A stretch of DNA of 38,854 bases from Anaerolineae bacterium (lineage in GTDB: Bacteria > Chloroflexota > Anaerolineae > Aggregatilineales > Phototrophicaceae): contig JAJDZQ010000043.1 of NCBI GenBank assembly GCA_022824565.1, forward strand, positions 1 through 38,854. Reading direction: 5' to 3'. How positions within the stretch are numbered: the stretch's first letter is position 1; each line of letters opens with the position of its first letter. The position numbers and the translations under genes are program-made. The notes below the pieces were generated by a model. It had not been told where the DNA came from. It saw nothing but the letters and a program-made list of their open reading frames with translations, and ran no database searches. Of this stretch, positions 30,905-38,854 are shown piece after piece.

Positions 30905-31384
30905 GTGCGACTCGCCGATTTCACTCTGCTATTTGCCTATCACGACTGGGCGACCGAGCGCTTGCTGGCGACGGCTGCGCGCTTGGACAAGGCCGCGCCG
31001 CAAGAGCTGCTACAACCGTTGGCGCACATCTGCGAGGCGCAAAGAGCTTGGCGTATGCTGCTGACCCACGGCCGATTCGACGACTTTCTACAGCCAGCCG
31101 ACTATGCCGATTTGGCTGCGCTGCGGACGCTGTGGCAACGTGAAAAAGACGCATTTTGGCGCACCCTGCGCAGCTTGGACGAAAGCGACCTCGAGCGGGA
31201 ATTCGCTTATGTGGGCGATGCGGGCGAGCGCAGGCGGCTGGTCTGGCATTGCCTGTGGCATGTGGTGAATCATGGCACACAGCACCGGGCCGAATGCGCG
31301 GCGCTGCTGACTGGCCTGGGATGTTCGCCGGGCGATCTGGATTTTCCGGTTTTTCTGGATGAAGCTGCGGGCACAGCTGGCTAA
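30905..31384 (+). CDS. single DinB-like domain protein
   Basis: A 159-residue DinB-family protein starting with GTG (MRLADFTLLFAYHDWATERL). It shares the CLWHVVNHGTQHRAECAALLT block with the second domain of the preceding protein almost word for word, but it is shorter and its first metal His lies in QPLAHICEAQ. It likely arose by tandem duplication and is co-transcribed with the double-domain gene. It abuts the VWA gene end to end on the opposite strand. Substrate unknown. Confidence 0.88.
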   Translation: MRLADFTLLFAYHDWATERLLATAARLDKAAPQELLQPLAHICEAQRAWRMLLTHGRFDDFLQPADYADLAALRTLWQREKDAFWRTLRSLDESDLEREFAYVGDAGERRRLVWHCLWHVVNHGTQHRAECAALLTGLGCSPGDLDFPVFLDEAAGTAG

Positions 31385-34252
31385 TCACTCGCGCCGTTGT
31401 TTGCGTTCCAGCAGGCGCGCGCCCAGATTGGGCTGATCATCCGGCGGTTCCATGAATTCCGGCTCGCGGGCCGACCGGCGTGGGCTGGCTGGCTGGGGGA
31501 TGGGCGACGGGGTCGGCGGCGGGCTGTCGCCAGCGGGCGGTCTCATGCCTGCGGGCAGGTCGGCGTCATAGCGGGTCGTCTCTCGGCTGCGGCTGCGCGC
31601 GCTGAAGAGCGCCTGCATCTGCTGCGAGCGAGTTTGCTGCGCCCCGCGCCCGGTTATGAATGCCCGCAAGCGCTGCAAATCTCCGCGCGTGATGATCAGC
31701 CGGCGCAGCGCGATATCCAGTGGCAGCAGCAGCAGCGCCAGCAGAATCAAACTCTCCCAGATATCATTGGCTGCCTGCCGCTCGCCCAGGTTGTGCGCGA
31801 AGACGGCGTCTGGCGCATCAGCCAAGTTCCGTCCGCCTGTCACCTCTGCCAGGTCCGCCAGCAGCCGTTCGCCACCCGCATGTGGCAGGTATTCCGGCGA
31901 ATAGGATCGCACCCAGCCTTTGAGATCGGTCAATGGCGCAGCGCCAGCCTCCGCAACCGTCTCGCCGCTGATGTTGAGGAAGTATGCGCCTTCGCTGCCA
32001 GGCGTGAAGCTGGCTTCATACCGACCAGGCGCAGTCTGCTGCAGCCCCAGACGCAAGCTGTTGCCATTTGGATTTAGCACCGCGCCATCGAGCGCCAAGC
32101 CATCCAAAAAGCCGCCAGCCTGGTCGCGCGCATCGACAACTATCCGCGCTCGCTCATCTTCCAGCACGATGCTTGTTTCCAGGTTTTCGTTGACGCCGGC
32201 ATTGATGCTCCAAGCCACCGTTTGCCCCCAAAAGCGCGAGAATTCTTCCCAGACAACCCATTCGTTCGCCCAACGCGCGCTGGCATCGGCGGTAAAGGCG
32301 ACCACCCTGCCCAAACCATATTGCCAGGCAGCCAGGATTGGATCGGCATAGGGCTCGGGTCCGCTGAGGATGCGCTGGGCGGCAGTCTTTGGCGTGGATG
32401 CAACATAACCACGCAGCGCTGGTGGCGCTCCGAGCCCATCCAAAATCGCGCTGCTGCCCGTTATGCGCGGCGTAAATGTCTCTTCCACGATGTAGGAACG
32501 CGCTGCCAAGATCGTCTCTTGCGCGAAGATGAGCGGGATCTCCTCGACATTGGCTACGCGGTAATAGTTGCCCTGTCCGGCTTCGGCCATGGGTTCTAGG
32601 AATGCGCCCGGACTGCGCCCGATAGCGATTGCCGAAAGCGTTACGCCATGTTCGGCATGCAAGGATTCGGTCAACTCCACCAGTCCAGCCGAGTTTGCGC
32701 CACCATCTGTCAGCAAGATCAGGTGCTTGAGTTGCGATGGCTCTTCTTTTATATCGCGCTCGACCAGCCGCAAGCCCGCCAGGATGTCTGTGCCGCCGCC
32801 CGAGCGAATGGTGTTGGTCATGGCGATCATGGCTTGGGCATCGTTGACTTGCTGGAAAGGCACGACCCAGGCGCCACCGGTGTCGAATGTGCCGATGGCA
32901 GCGCGGTCGCTGGCTTGCAGCAACTCCAGCGAGAGCACAATGGCGCGCTTCGCCAATTCCAGGTTGGGCACGCCGCTGCGCCCCACCTGCCCCATGCTGC
33001 CCGAGCGGTCGATCAAGTAGGCGATTGTCAACTGGGGCAGGCGACGCTGGTCTTTGATCTGCATATCCACCGGCAGTGTGCGCTCCAGCGGCGTCTGATA
33101 ATATCCGCCAGGGGCAAAACTCTGTGGTCCGCCAATCATGACCAGCCCGCCGCCGATATCGCTGACATAGTTGTCCAGCAGGCTCATTTGGACGCGGCTC
33201 AGCGCGGTGGCTGGCACATTGGCCACGATGACGCTCTTGTAATCTGCCAGATCAGCCATATTGACCGGCAGCCTGTGCGGCGACAGCTGCTCGACCTGCA
33301 AGCCCGCCTGCTCCAGCGCCGGCAGCAAGAATTGCGTCTCGCTTGGCTCGGCGCTGACCAGCAGGACGCGCGCAGGACCGATCACCTGGCTGAAAGCGCC
33401 AAGCTGGTTGTTCTGGGCGAAGTGGTCGTTTTCGCCCGGCACGATGACCTGGGCGGTAAAATCGAGAAAGCCACTTTTGCCGCTGTGCTGGGTCAAGCTA
33501 TAGCGGTTTTCGCCCGCCTGCAAGTCCAGTTGCTCGTCGTGAATCAGCGCGCCGCCAGAAAAGACCAGCAAGGTCGCCGGCGTGGCGGCATCGGCTTCGA
33601 TACTGACGGCGATATCAAAGGCTTGCTCTTGCGCGACCCGGCCAGGCGCGTCGAGAGAGCGAATCCGCACATCGGGGGCTGGCTCGCGAACATAGGGCAC
33701 ATAACTGACCTCGACACCGGCAGCAGCTGCGCGTTGCGCACGAGCCAGCGCATCGCCGCGCGTAGCTATGCCGTCGCTCAAAATGACGATGCGGCGGGCG
33801 GCATCGGGCGGGAACATGGCCAGCGCAGTTTGCAAGGCTTTGGCGATATTGGTGCCACTGGCGCTCGGCGTGGAGGCGATGCCATCTATCTCGGCGAGCG
33901 CGCTGAAGTCTCGCTCGGGCACAGCATTGTCGCCGAAAACCAGCAGCGCCCATTCATCATCGTGCGGTTTGCTCGCCAGCGCAGCCCGCAAAAAGTCCAT
34001 CTGGGCAGATTCGGCAGCGCTGCCCATGCTGTCGGAGGCATCGACCAAGAAAACAACCGCCAGCCTTTCGACAGCGCCCACTTGCTGCAAGCCCGCCAGC
34101 GCGAGCACCAGCAGCGCCACGATAAACGAGCGCAGCAGCAGACTGCTGATATCGCGGCGACGACGAAAAGCCTGGCGCGGGAAGCCGATCAACCACAGCA
34201 GCGGCAGCAAGATAACCAGCAAAAGTGCTACAGCTGGCGCTGTGAACTGCAT
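31385..34252 (-). CDS. membrane protein with two VWA domains flanking a glutamine-amidotransferase-like domain
   Basis: A 955-residue protein. Two N-terminal hydrophobic segments (AVALLLVILLPLLWLIGF; LRSFIVALLVLALAGL) lead into VWA-1 with MIDAS D71-S73-S75 (DASDSMGS), T134 and D160. A Rossmann-like part (about 295-395: RVLLVSAEPSE, SVIVANVPATAL, GGGLVMIGGPQSF) resembles the GATase-like domain of this family. VWA-2 has D415-S417-S419 (DRSGSMG), SGGGTD and LLTDG. Beta-rich segments and a C-terminal helix (IWESLILLALLLLPLDIAL) follow, then a Pro-rich cytoplasmic tail. Both metal sites look intact. No MoxR ATPase or Bat partner is adjacent. AGGA precedes ATG by eight bases. Confidence 0.88.
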   Translation of the reverse strand: MQFTAPAVALLLVILLPLLWLIGFPRQAFRRRRDISSLLLRSFIVALLVLALAGLQQVGAVERLAVVFLVDASDSMGSAAESAQMDFLRAALASKPHDDEWALLVFGDNAVPERDFSALAEIDGIASTPSASGTNIAKALQTALAMFPPDAARRIVILSDGIATRGDALARAQRAAAAGVEVSYVPYVREPAPDVRIRSLDAPGRVAQEQAFDIAVSIEADAATPATLLVFSGGALIHDEQLDLQAGENRYSLTQHSGKSGFLDFTAQVIVPGENDHFAQNNQLGAFSQVIGPARVLLVSAEPSETQFLLPALEQAGLQVEQLSPHRLPVNMADLADYKSVIVANVPATALSRVQMSLLDNYVSDIGGGLVMIGGPQSFAPGGYYQTPLERTLPVDMQIKDQRRLPQLTIAYLIDRSGSMGQVGRSGVPNLELAKRAIVLSLELLQASDRAAIGTFDTGGAWVVPFQQVNDAQAMIAMTNTIRSGGGTDILAGLRLVERDIKEEPSQLKHLILLTDGGANSAGLVELTESLHAEHGVTLSAIAIGRSPGAFLEPMAEAGQGNYYRVANVEEIPLIFAQETILAARSYIVEETFTPRITGSSAILDGLGAPPALRGYVASTPKTAAQRILSGPEPYADPILAAWQYGLGRVVAFTADASARWANEWVVWEEFSRFWGQTVAWSINAGVNENLETSIVLEDERARIVVDARDQAGGFLDGLALDGAVLNPNGNSLRLGLQQTAPGRYEASFTPGSEGAYFLNISGETVAEAGAAPLTDLKGWVRSYSPEYLPHAGGERLLADLAEVTGGRNLADAPDAVFAHNLGERQAANDIWESLILLALLLLPLDIALRRLIITRGDLQRLRAFITGRGAQQTRSQQMQALFSARSRSRETTRYDADLPAGMRPPAGDSPPPTPSPIPQPASPRRSAREPEFMEPPDDQPNLGARLLERKQRRE

Positions 34253-34313
34253 CGGACTGTCCTATCGTTACATGAAGTGGCAGAGCCGCAGCGCGACCCG
34301 ACATCTGGAGCCG

Positions 34314-34319
34314 ATTGTA
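34314..34319 (-). promoter_or_regulatory. -10 box of the VWA gene
   Basis: TACAAT on the minus strand, start near 34307, leader about 55 bases. The -35 is weak (TGTAAA at 17-base spacing). Confidence 0.4.
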
Positions 34320-34522
34320 ACCAAGCTGCGCGAGTCTTTACAGGTTGTCTACAAGCGTTGTGAATATGCCAGCGCGCAGAATATCGCTTTGCTTATAGCG
34401 CGATTCGATATGGTATGCTACACTTGCGATGCTGTAAGTTATCGAAATCTTATACCTTTGCAAGCTGCCCGGCGTATGATTAGCAGCCGCCCAGCGCTTT
34501 GTTGCATGGAAAGAAGGACTCG

Positions 34523-34867
34523 ATGTCCGAATATAGTCATTTGACCCCGAGCGAGTCAATTACACCCGAAGCGGGTCAGGGCGCTGCACAAGGTCCAGAG
34601 CTTATCAAAGTCTCGGCGCGCTCGCGTTCCACAGCGGTTGCAGGCGCAATTGCCGGCGTCATGCGCGAACATGGCATGGCGGATGTGCAGGCCATCGGCG
34701 CTGGCGCAGTCAACCAGGCGGTCAAAGCCCTGGCTATTGCTCGCGGCTATTTGGAACGCGATGAAATCGACCTGGTTGCCACGCCCTACTTCACCGATGT
34801 AGATATCGACGGCAACGAACGGACAGCTGTGCGTTTTCGTGTCGAGCCGCGCCCGCTCGGCGACTAG
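34523..34867 (+). CDS. spoVS: SpoVS-family protein
   Basis: A 114-residue protein of the stage V sporulation protein S family, small Alba-like predicted nucleic-acid-binding proteins. The first 26 residues ([19 protein letters not shown]) are a disordered extension. The remaining 87 match the family core: [55 protein letters not shown] and [11 protein letters not shown]. SpoVS also occurs in non-sporulating lineages such as Thermus and Chloroflexota, so sporulation is not implied. AAGGA lies six bases before ATG. The 270-base gap upstream contains only the VWA promoter and unassigned AT-rich sequence. Confidence 0.92.
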   Translation: MSEYSHLTPSESITPEAGQGAAQGPELIKVSARSRSTAVAGAIAGVMREHGMADVQAIGAGAVNQAVKALAIARGYLERDEIDLVATPYFTDVDIDGNERTAVRFRVEPRPLGD

Positions 34868-34920
34868 CCCGCCAAGCGCCTCTTTGCACAAAAGGCTATA
34901 GCCCTGCACCCCGCCGCTGT

Positions 34921-34926
34921 TATACT
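34921..34926 (+). promoter_or_regulatory. -10 box of the transketolase gene
   Basis: TATACT 45 bases before the GTG start, predicted start about 34933. No good -35 is visible. It separates tkt transcription from the SpoVS gene. Confidence 0.45.
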
Positions 34927-34965
34927 ATTCGCGGTCTATGTTTGCTTGTTGCAGGGAGTCTCCTC

Positions 34966-36966
34966 GTGTCCGACTTGACAAATCTCGCCATCAATACCAT
35001 CCGCACGCTGTCGATGGATGCGGTGCAAAATGCCAACAGCGGGCATCCGGGCTTGCCCATGGGCTCTGCGCCAGTTGGCTACACCCTTTGGCTGCAGCAT
35101 CTGCGGCATAACCCGCGCAACCCGGGTTGGGAAAATCGTGACCGCTTTGTGCTGAGCGCCGGGCACGGCTCCATGCTGCTTTACTCGCTGCTGCATTTGA
35201 CCGGCTATGACCTTTCGCTGGACGAGATCAAAAATTTCCGCCAGTGGGGCAGCAAGACGCCAGGGCATCCTGAATATGGGCATACGCCGGGCGTCGAAAC
35301 GACCACCGGTCCGCTGGGACAAGGCGCGGCGACAGCTGTGGGCATGGCGCTTGCAGAAGCCTATCTGGCCCGCTGCTTCAACCGTCCCGGGCACAACATA
35401 ATCGACCATCACACGTATGTGCTGGTTAGCGATGGCGACTTGATGGAAGGCGTCTGTCTGGAGGCCTGCGCGCTGGCCGGGCATTGGGGCTTGGGCAAGC
35501 TGATCTTTTTGTATGATGACAACGAAGTCACCCTGGATGGCGCGGCCCAGATGACATTCAGCGAAGATGTGGCGCAGCGCTTTGTGGCGATGGGCTGGCA
35601 TGTAGATCGCGTTGCCGACGGTAACGATGTCGCCGCGATTTCCAGCGCCATCGACCAAGCCAAATCTCAAACAGATAAACCCAGCCTGATCGCTGTGCGC
35701 ACCATCATCGGCTTTGGCAGCCCCAACAAACAAGGCAGCAGCGCCGCCCATGGCAGCCCGCTGGGTGTGGACGAAGTCGCGCTCGCCAAGCAGAATCTGG
35801 GCTGGAGCACGACCGACAGTTTCTTCATCCCGGGCGAGGCGCTCGAGCACTTCCGCAGCTGCGTTGACGCGGGAGCCGCCGCCGAAAGCAACTGGCAGCG
35901 AAAATACGCAGCCTGGCGCGCAGCTTATCCCGAACTGGCAGCAGACTATGAACGGGCGCAAGCGGGCGAATTCGCAGCCGGCTGGCGCGCTGAATTGCCC
36001 AGCTGGGCTGCCGATGCGCAACTGGCAACACGCAGCGCGGGCGGCGAGGCGTTGAATGTGCTGGCGCGATTTGCTCCCACCATGATCGGTGGCGATGCCG
36101 ACCTGGCCGGCAGCACACGCACGCTCATCAAGGGCGCGCAAAACACCGGACCCGGCCAAGCTGCCGAGCGCAATCTGCGTTTTGGCGTGCGCGAACATGC
36201 CATGGGCGCGATCGTGAATGGATTGGCTTTGCATGGCGGCATCGTCAAACCCTACAGCGCAACTTTCTTCACCTTTAGCGATTATATGCGCCCGGCCATC
36301 CGCCTCGGCGCGCTGATGGACTTGCCGACTGTGTATGTATTCACGCATGACAGCATTGGTTTGGGCGAAGACGGACCAACCCATCAGCCGGTCGAGCATT
36401 TGATGTCGCTGCGCGTTATGCCCAATCTGCATGTTTTCCGTCCAGCAGACGCGATTGAAACAGCCGGCGCCTGGGCAGCCATCGCCGAGCTGCCACACCC
36501 GTCCGCCATCGTGCTCAGCCGCCAGAATTTGCCCGTGCTGGCAGGCAACGACGCCGGCATTGTTGAAGGGGTTTCGCGCGGGGCCTATGTGCTTTCCGAG
36601 CACGAATCGGGCGAGCTGGACGTCATCATCATCGCCACCGGCAGTGAAGTGGCGATAGCGCTGGATGCAGCCGGCTTGTTGGAAGAGGCGGATATTCGCG
36701 CGCGCGTCGTCTCCATGCCCTGCTGGGAGCTATTTGAAGCGCAAACGGACGAATACAAAGCCGCTGTCTTGCCGCCAGAAGTCACTTGCCGCGTCAGCAT
36801 AGAAGCCGGCGCGACATTGGGCTGGGAGCGATATATCGGCACGGACGGCATCGCGCTGGGCGTCGATCGCTTTGGCGCCAGCGCTCCTTATACAGATCTC
36901 TACCAGCAATACGGTTTGACGCCGGGGCACCTGGCCGAAGCTGTCAGCGCGCTCCTGGATGACTGA
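34966..36966 (+). CDS. tkt: transketolase
   Basis: A 666-residue thiamine-diphosphate enzyme of the pentose phosphate or Calvin pathway, moving two-carbon units between sugar phosphates. It has H27 in [25 protein letters not shown], the ThDP/metal motif SDGDLMEG (D156, D158) with DDN at 184-186, and [11 protein letters not shown] with the catalytic Glu. [15 protein letters not shown] and a C-terminal domain ending GRFGA-like VDRFGASAP complete the three-domain fold. GTG at 34966 is chosen because GGGAG lies seven bases upstream; an earlier TTG has none. The stop overlaps the GT2 gene by eight bases. Confidence 0.97.
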   Translation: MSDLTNLAINTIRTLSMDAVQNANSGHPGLPMGSAPVGYTLWLQHLRHNPRNPGWENRDRFVLSAGHGSMLLYSLLHLTGYDLSLDEIKNFRQWGSKTPGHPEYGHTPGVETTTGPLGQGAATAVGMALAEAYLARCFNRPGHNIIDHHTYVLVSDGDLMEGVCLEACALAGHWGLGKLIFLYDDNEVTLDGAAQMTFSEDVAQRFVAMGWHVDRVADGNDVAAISSAIDQAKSQTDKPSLIAVRTIIGFGSPNKQGSSAAHGSPLGVDEVALAKQNLGWSTTDSFFIPGEALEHFRSCVDAGAAAESNWQRKYAAWRAAYPELAADYERAQAGEFAAGWRAELPSWAADAQLATRSAGGEALNVLARFAPTMIGGDADLAGSTRTLIKGAQNTGPGQAAERNLRFGVREHAMGAIVNGLALHGGIVKPYSATFFTFSDYMRPAIRLGALMDLPTVYVFTHDSIGLGEDGPTHQPVEHLMSLRVMPNLHVFRPADAIETAGAWAAIAELPHPSAIVLSRQNLPVLAGNDAGIVEGVSRGAYVLSEHESGELDVIIIATGSEVAIALDAAGLLEEADIRARVVSMPCWELFEAQTDEYKAAVLPPEVTCRVSIEAGATLGWERYIGTDGIALGVDRFGASAPYTDLYQQYGLTPGHLAEAVSALLDD

Positions 36967-37750
36967 AGTCGCCGCGGGGCAACATCCGCCCAAAGTGGTG
37001 GTCGTCCTGCCGACATACAACGAGCGGGACAATATCACCCGTCTGCTGCCGGCGCTATGCCAGTTGCCAGTTGCCAATCTGCAGATTCTGATCGTCGACG
37101 ACAATTCGCCAGATGGCACGGGCGAACTGGCGAATGAGCTGGCGCAGCGACCCGAATATGCGCGCCGGCTGCATGTCTTGCACCGACCGCACAAGCAAGG
37201 GCTGGGACCCGCCTATATCGCCGGTTTCAAGCGCGCGCTAGCCATGGGCGCCGATCTCATCATCGGTATGGATGCCGATTTTTCGCATCAGCCAGAGCGC
37301 ATCCCGGCTATGCTGCAGCGGGCGGCCGACTGCGATATCGTGATCGGCTCGCGCTATGTGCCAGGCGGCAGCGTCGACAGCAACTGGGGCAGCTTGCGCA
37401 AGTTGCTGAGTTTTTGGGCGAACCGCGTGTATACGCCGCTCATCCTGGGTTTGCCGGTGCGCGATGCCACGGGCGGGTTTCGCGTTTTTCATCGCGCCGC
37501 GCTGATCGGCATCGACCTCGACCGCGTGCGCTCCAACGGCTATGTTTTCCTGGTGGAATTGGGGTATGTGGCGCAGCGACTGGGCTATACCTTGGGCGAA
37601 GTGCCCATCCACTTCCCCGACCGGCAGCATGGACAGTCCAAGATGTCGAGCCGCATCGCGCTGGAGGCCGCGTTGCGCGTCTGGCAGATTCGCTGGCGTC
37701 ACCGCCGGCTTACTCGCGCCGAACGCCGCACGCGCCCCTATCCGCTATAA
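36959..37750 (+). CDS. polyprenol/dolichol-phosphate mannosyltransferase-like GT2
   Basis: A 263-residue GT-A fold family 2 glycosyltransferase, most like bacterial polyprenol monophosphomannose synthase, which transfers mannose (or another sugar) from the nucleotide donor to polyprenyl phosphate. It has [10 protein letters not shown] (18-27), VDDNSPDGT with D47-D48, [10 protein letters not shown] and the metal-binding MDADFSHQP (D105-x-D107). [20 protein letters not shown] and [12 protein letters not shown] are typical of Ppm1-type enzymes. It lacks the C-terminal membrane segments, so it is the short catalytic form. The ATG overlaps tkt by eight bases, so the genes are probably co-transcribed. 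Its product could feed the GT-C enzyme at 8166. Confidence 0.9.
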   Translation: MTEVAAGQHPPKVVVVLPTYNERDNITRLLPALCQLPVANLQILIVDDNSPDGTGELANELAQRPEYARRLHVLHRPHKQGLGPAYIAGFKRALAMGADLIIGMDADFSHQPERIPAMLQRAADCDIVIGSRYVPGGSVDSNWGSLRKLLSFWANRVYTPLILGLPVRDATGGFRVFHRAALIGIDLDRVRSNGYVFLVELGYVAQRLGYTLGEVPIHFPDRQHGQSKMSSRIALEAALRVWQIRWRHRRLTRAERRTRPYPL

Positions 37751-38401
37751 GCTATCCACCGCCCACAACAAACCGCGCCGGACGATCTCGCGCGCTTCTG
37801 GCACATCGAAGTCGCCAATGACATGTCCCAGTGAGCTGTAGAAGACTTTGCCCGCCCCATAACGCCGCGTCCAAGCCACTGGCATGACAGTGCCATCGAT
37901 CCAGGCTGCGTGTTCACCGCTGAAGGTGGTGGTCGCCAGCACCTGGTTGGATGGGTCGGTGTGCATGTAATACTGCTCGGAGTGCATGTCGAAGTCGGCG
38001 ATTCCAGCCGTAATGGGATGCGCCTGGTCTGTCACATTGACGCGGTAGTCGATGATATTGCCGGGATGCGCCACCCACTGCCCGCCACACATAAACTGGT
38101 ATTCGGTGTTGTTGCGAAAGGCGTCGGCCATCCCACCGTGCCAGCCGCCGACATTGACGCCCCGCTCGCGCACGGCCTCCAGCAAGCCGGCCTCTTGCTC
38201 GCGCGTGATGCTGCTCATGGTATAGACGGGCACGACCATGTCGACTGCGTTCATCAACTCGGCATCCAGAAAGCTGTCCAGGGTCTCGGATAAGGTGACG
38301 CGCAAGCCAGACTCTTGCAGCAAACCCGCGAACAAGTGCGAAGTCTCGGTCGGGTCGTGGCCTTGCCAGCCACCATAGACGATTAAGGCATGTTTGTTCA
38401 T
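37745..38401 (-). CDS. ThuA-like domain protein
   Basis: A 218-residue protein of the ThuA family (trehalose utilisation-type, class I glutamine amidotransferase-like fold). It has [14 protein letters not shown] (4-17), [59 protein letters not shown] and [14 protein letters not shown]. The family occurs with sugar and polyol catabolism, but a defined reaction is not established for most members, and no dehydrogenase partner is adjacent. AAGGA lies six bases before ATG. Its 3' end overlaps the GT2 gene by six bases, convergently. Confidence 0.9.
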   Translation of the reverse strand: MNKHALIVYGGWQGHDPTETSHLFAGLLQESGLRVTLSETLDSFLDAELMNAVDMVVPVYTMSSITREQEAGLLEAVRERGVNVGGWHGGMADAFRNNTEYQFMCGGQWVAHPGNIIDYRVNVTDQAHPITAGIADFDMHSEQYYMHTDPSNQVLATTTFSGEHAAWIDGTVMPVAWTRRYGAGKVFYSSLGHVIGDFDVPEAREIVRRGLLWAVDSL

Positions 38402-38530
38402 GGCTGTTCCTTTTCAATATATGGTTTCAGCTAGTGTAGTCTGCGCCGCGCCGGTCTTGCAACATCAGAGCGGGAAATTCGACAGGGCAATCGCAAAAAT
38501 AGGCAACGTTTTGCCAGGCAAACCTCTCTA

Positions 38531-38636
38531 ATGCTTTACCACCGAGTACACAGAGGACACAGAGGGCACAGAGGGCACAGAGGTCACAGAGAGGCAAGCA
38601 AACATTTTGCATTCTCTTGGCTTTTTGTGGCGAACC
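38531..38636. repeat. CACAGAG/CCGAGTAC intergenic element
   Basis: The left end reads ATGCTTTACCACCGAGTACA and continues as five CACAGAG-type units to 38592. A weak inverted partner (CTTTTTGTGGCGAACC) is at 38621-38636. The rest of the 365-base gap between the ThuA gene and the window-edge gene shows no supported gene. Confidence 0.6.
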
Positions 38637-38766
38637 AGGCAGGCCACAGTTGCCCATAGCGCAGTCATTTACATTCTGTGCGGTAACAACTCTCGGAATA
38701 CGCGGTGGCAGAATAATTCGATGCGGTTGCCCGCGGGAAAATTGGCTGTTATTGCCGGCGCGCCGC

Positions 38767-38853
38767 TTATTGAAAAGTCATGTCGATGTGGAAAATGGTA
38801 TTGCCCGAAGCGACATAGATAATATCTTGCTCGGGATAGGCGACCACCGCCGA
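38767..38853 (-). CDS. C-terminal end of a gene truncated by the window edge
   Basis: A minus-strand frame runs in from the right edge and ends at TAA (38769-38767). The 28 residues read SAVVAYPEQDIIYVASGNTI then FHIDMTFQ. This looks like the last strand of a beta-propeller or other repeat beta protein, but that is a guess from a short fragment. No start is in the window. Confidence 0.5.
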   Translation of the reverse strand, partial: SAVVAYPEQDIIYVASGNTIFHIDMTFQ

Positions 38854-38854
38854 A

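Noticed and set aside
32648..34363. A 571-codon plus-strand frame
   Set aside because: It is antisense to the VWA protein and lacks recognisable domains.
34936..36603. A 555-codon minus-strand frame
   Set aside because: It is antisense to transketolase; shadow of high-GC codon use.
38531..38592. CACAGAG repeats considered as a CRISPR array
   Set aside because: Units are about 9 bases and contiguous, with no spacers and no cas genes.

Overview
The window looks like a stretch of ordinary chromosome from an uncultured or environmental bacterium, most likely of the Chloroflexota (Anaerolineae/Caldilineae-like). This is inference. It rests on a SpoVS-family protein in a non-Bacillus setting, an EF-P with the PGRGKAT tip loop that I associate with Chloroflexota, a YvcK/CofD protein, membrane glycosyltransferases with soluble C-terminal domains, GC-rich codon use, and dispersed CACAGAG/CCGAGTAC intergenic repeats. 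There is no phage, transposase, rRNA or CRISPR array. Gene density is high, and several genes overlap or abut.

Layout. 1-530: minus-strand tRNA-Thr(TGT), tRNA-Tyr(GTA), tRNA-Thr(GGT) and rpmG, with a clear promoter upstream. 631-744: a G/C-rich inverted repeat. 758-5455 (minus): a membrane-anchored coiled-coil protein, then the succinate dehydrogenase operon (fused sdhCD, sdhA, sdhB), transcribed divergently from rmuC. 7012-10612: yvcK, a GT-C type membrane transferase, efp and ridA. 10769-11986: two tandem toxin-antitoxin modules. 12001-13299: a radical-SAM sulfatase-maturase-like enzyme with a SEC-C tail, divergent from a solitary HsdR_N-type nuclease (13408-14583). 14617-16125 (minus): an overlapping trio of small acidic protein, HNH nuclease and RluA/RluD pseudouridine synthase. 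16191-19119: a small membrane protein, galE, and a membrane protein plus sugar-side-like domain split by a 13-C tract. 19176-22781: a metallophosphoesterase, DUF2277, a medium-chain reductase and holB. 22882-27810: a large secreted Ig-like/PPC-like protein, a Cys-type sulfatase and a PhyH dioxygenase. 27814-31384: a polyferredoxin with a coupled micro-ORF, and three DinB domains in two genes. 31385-38401: a double-VWA membrane protein, SpoVS, transketolase, a dolichol-phosphate-mannose-synthase-like GT2 and a ThuA-like protein. The 3' end of one more minus-strand gene reaches the right edge.

How the genes connect. The sdh operon serves the TCA cycle and respiration. The GT2 enzyme (36959) can supply polyprenyl-phosphate sugar to GT-C transferases such as 8166 and perhaps the 17465/18259 protein; galE (16462) supplies UDP-sugars. 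The Cys-type sulfatase (25263) needs formylglycine formation, which the radical SAM enzyme at 12001 could provide. Defence or addiction-type genes are the twin TA modules, the HsdR_N nuclease and the HNH pair. All three sit within 6 kb (10.8-16.1 kb), so this is the most accessory part of the window.

Most noteworthy: (1) twin TA modules that are nearly identical at both ends but diverged across one contiguous block spanning the antitoxin C-terminus and toxin N-terminus; (2) a 13-C homopolymer that breaks a two-part gene; (3) a lone HsdR_N nuclease fused to two RAMA-like repeats; (4) an intergenic repeat family placed at the same distance from the -10 box of two genes; (5) a single-chain SdhC-SdhD fusion.
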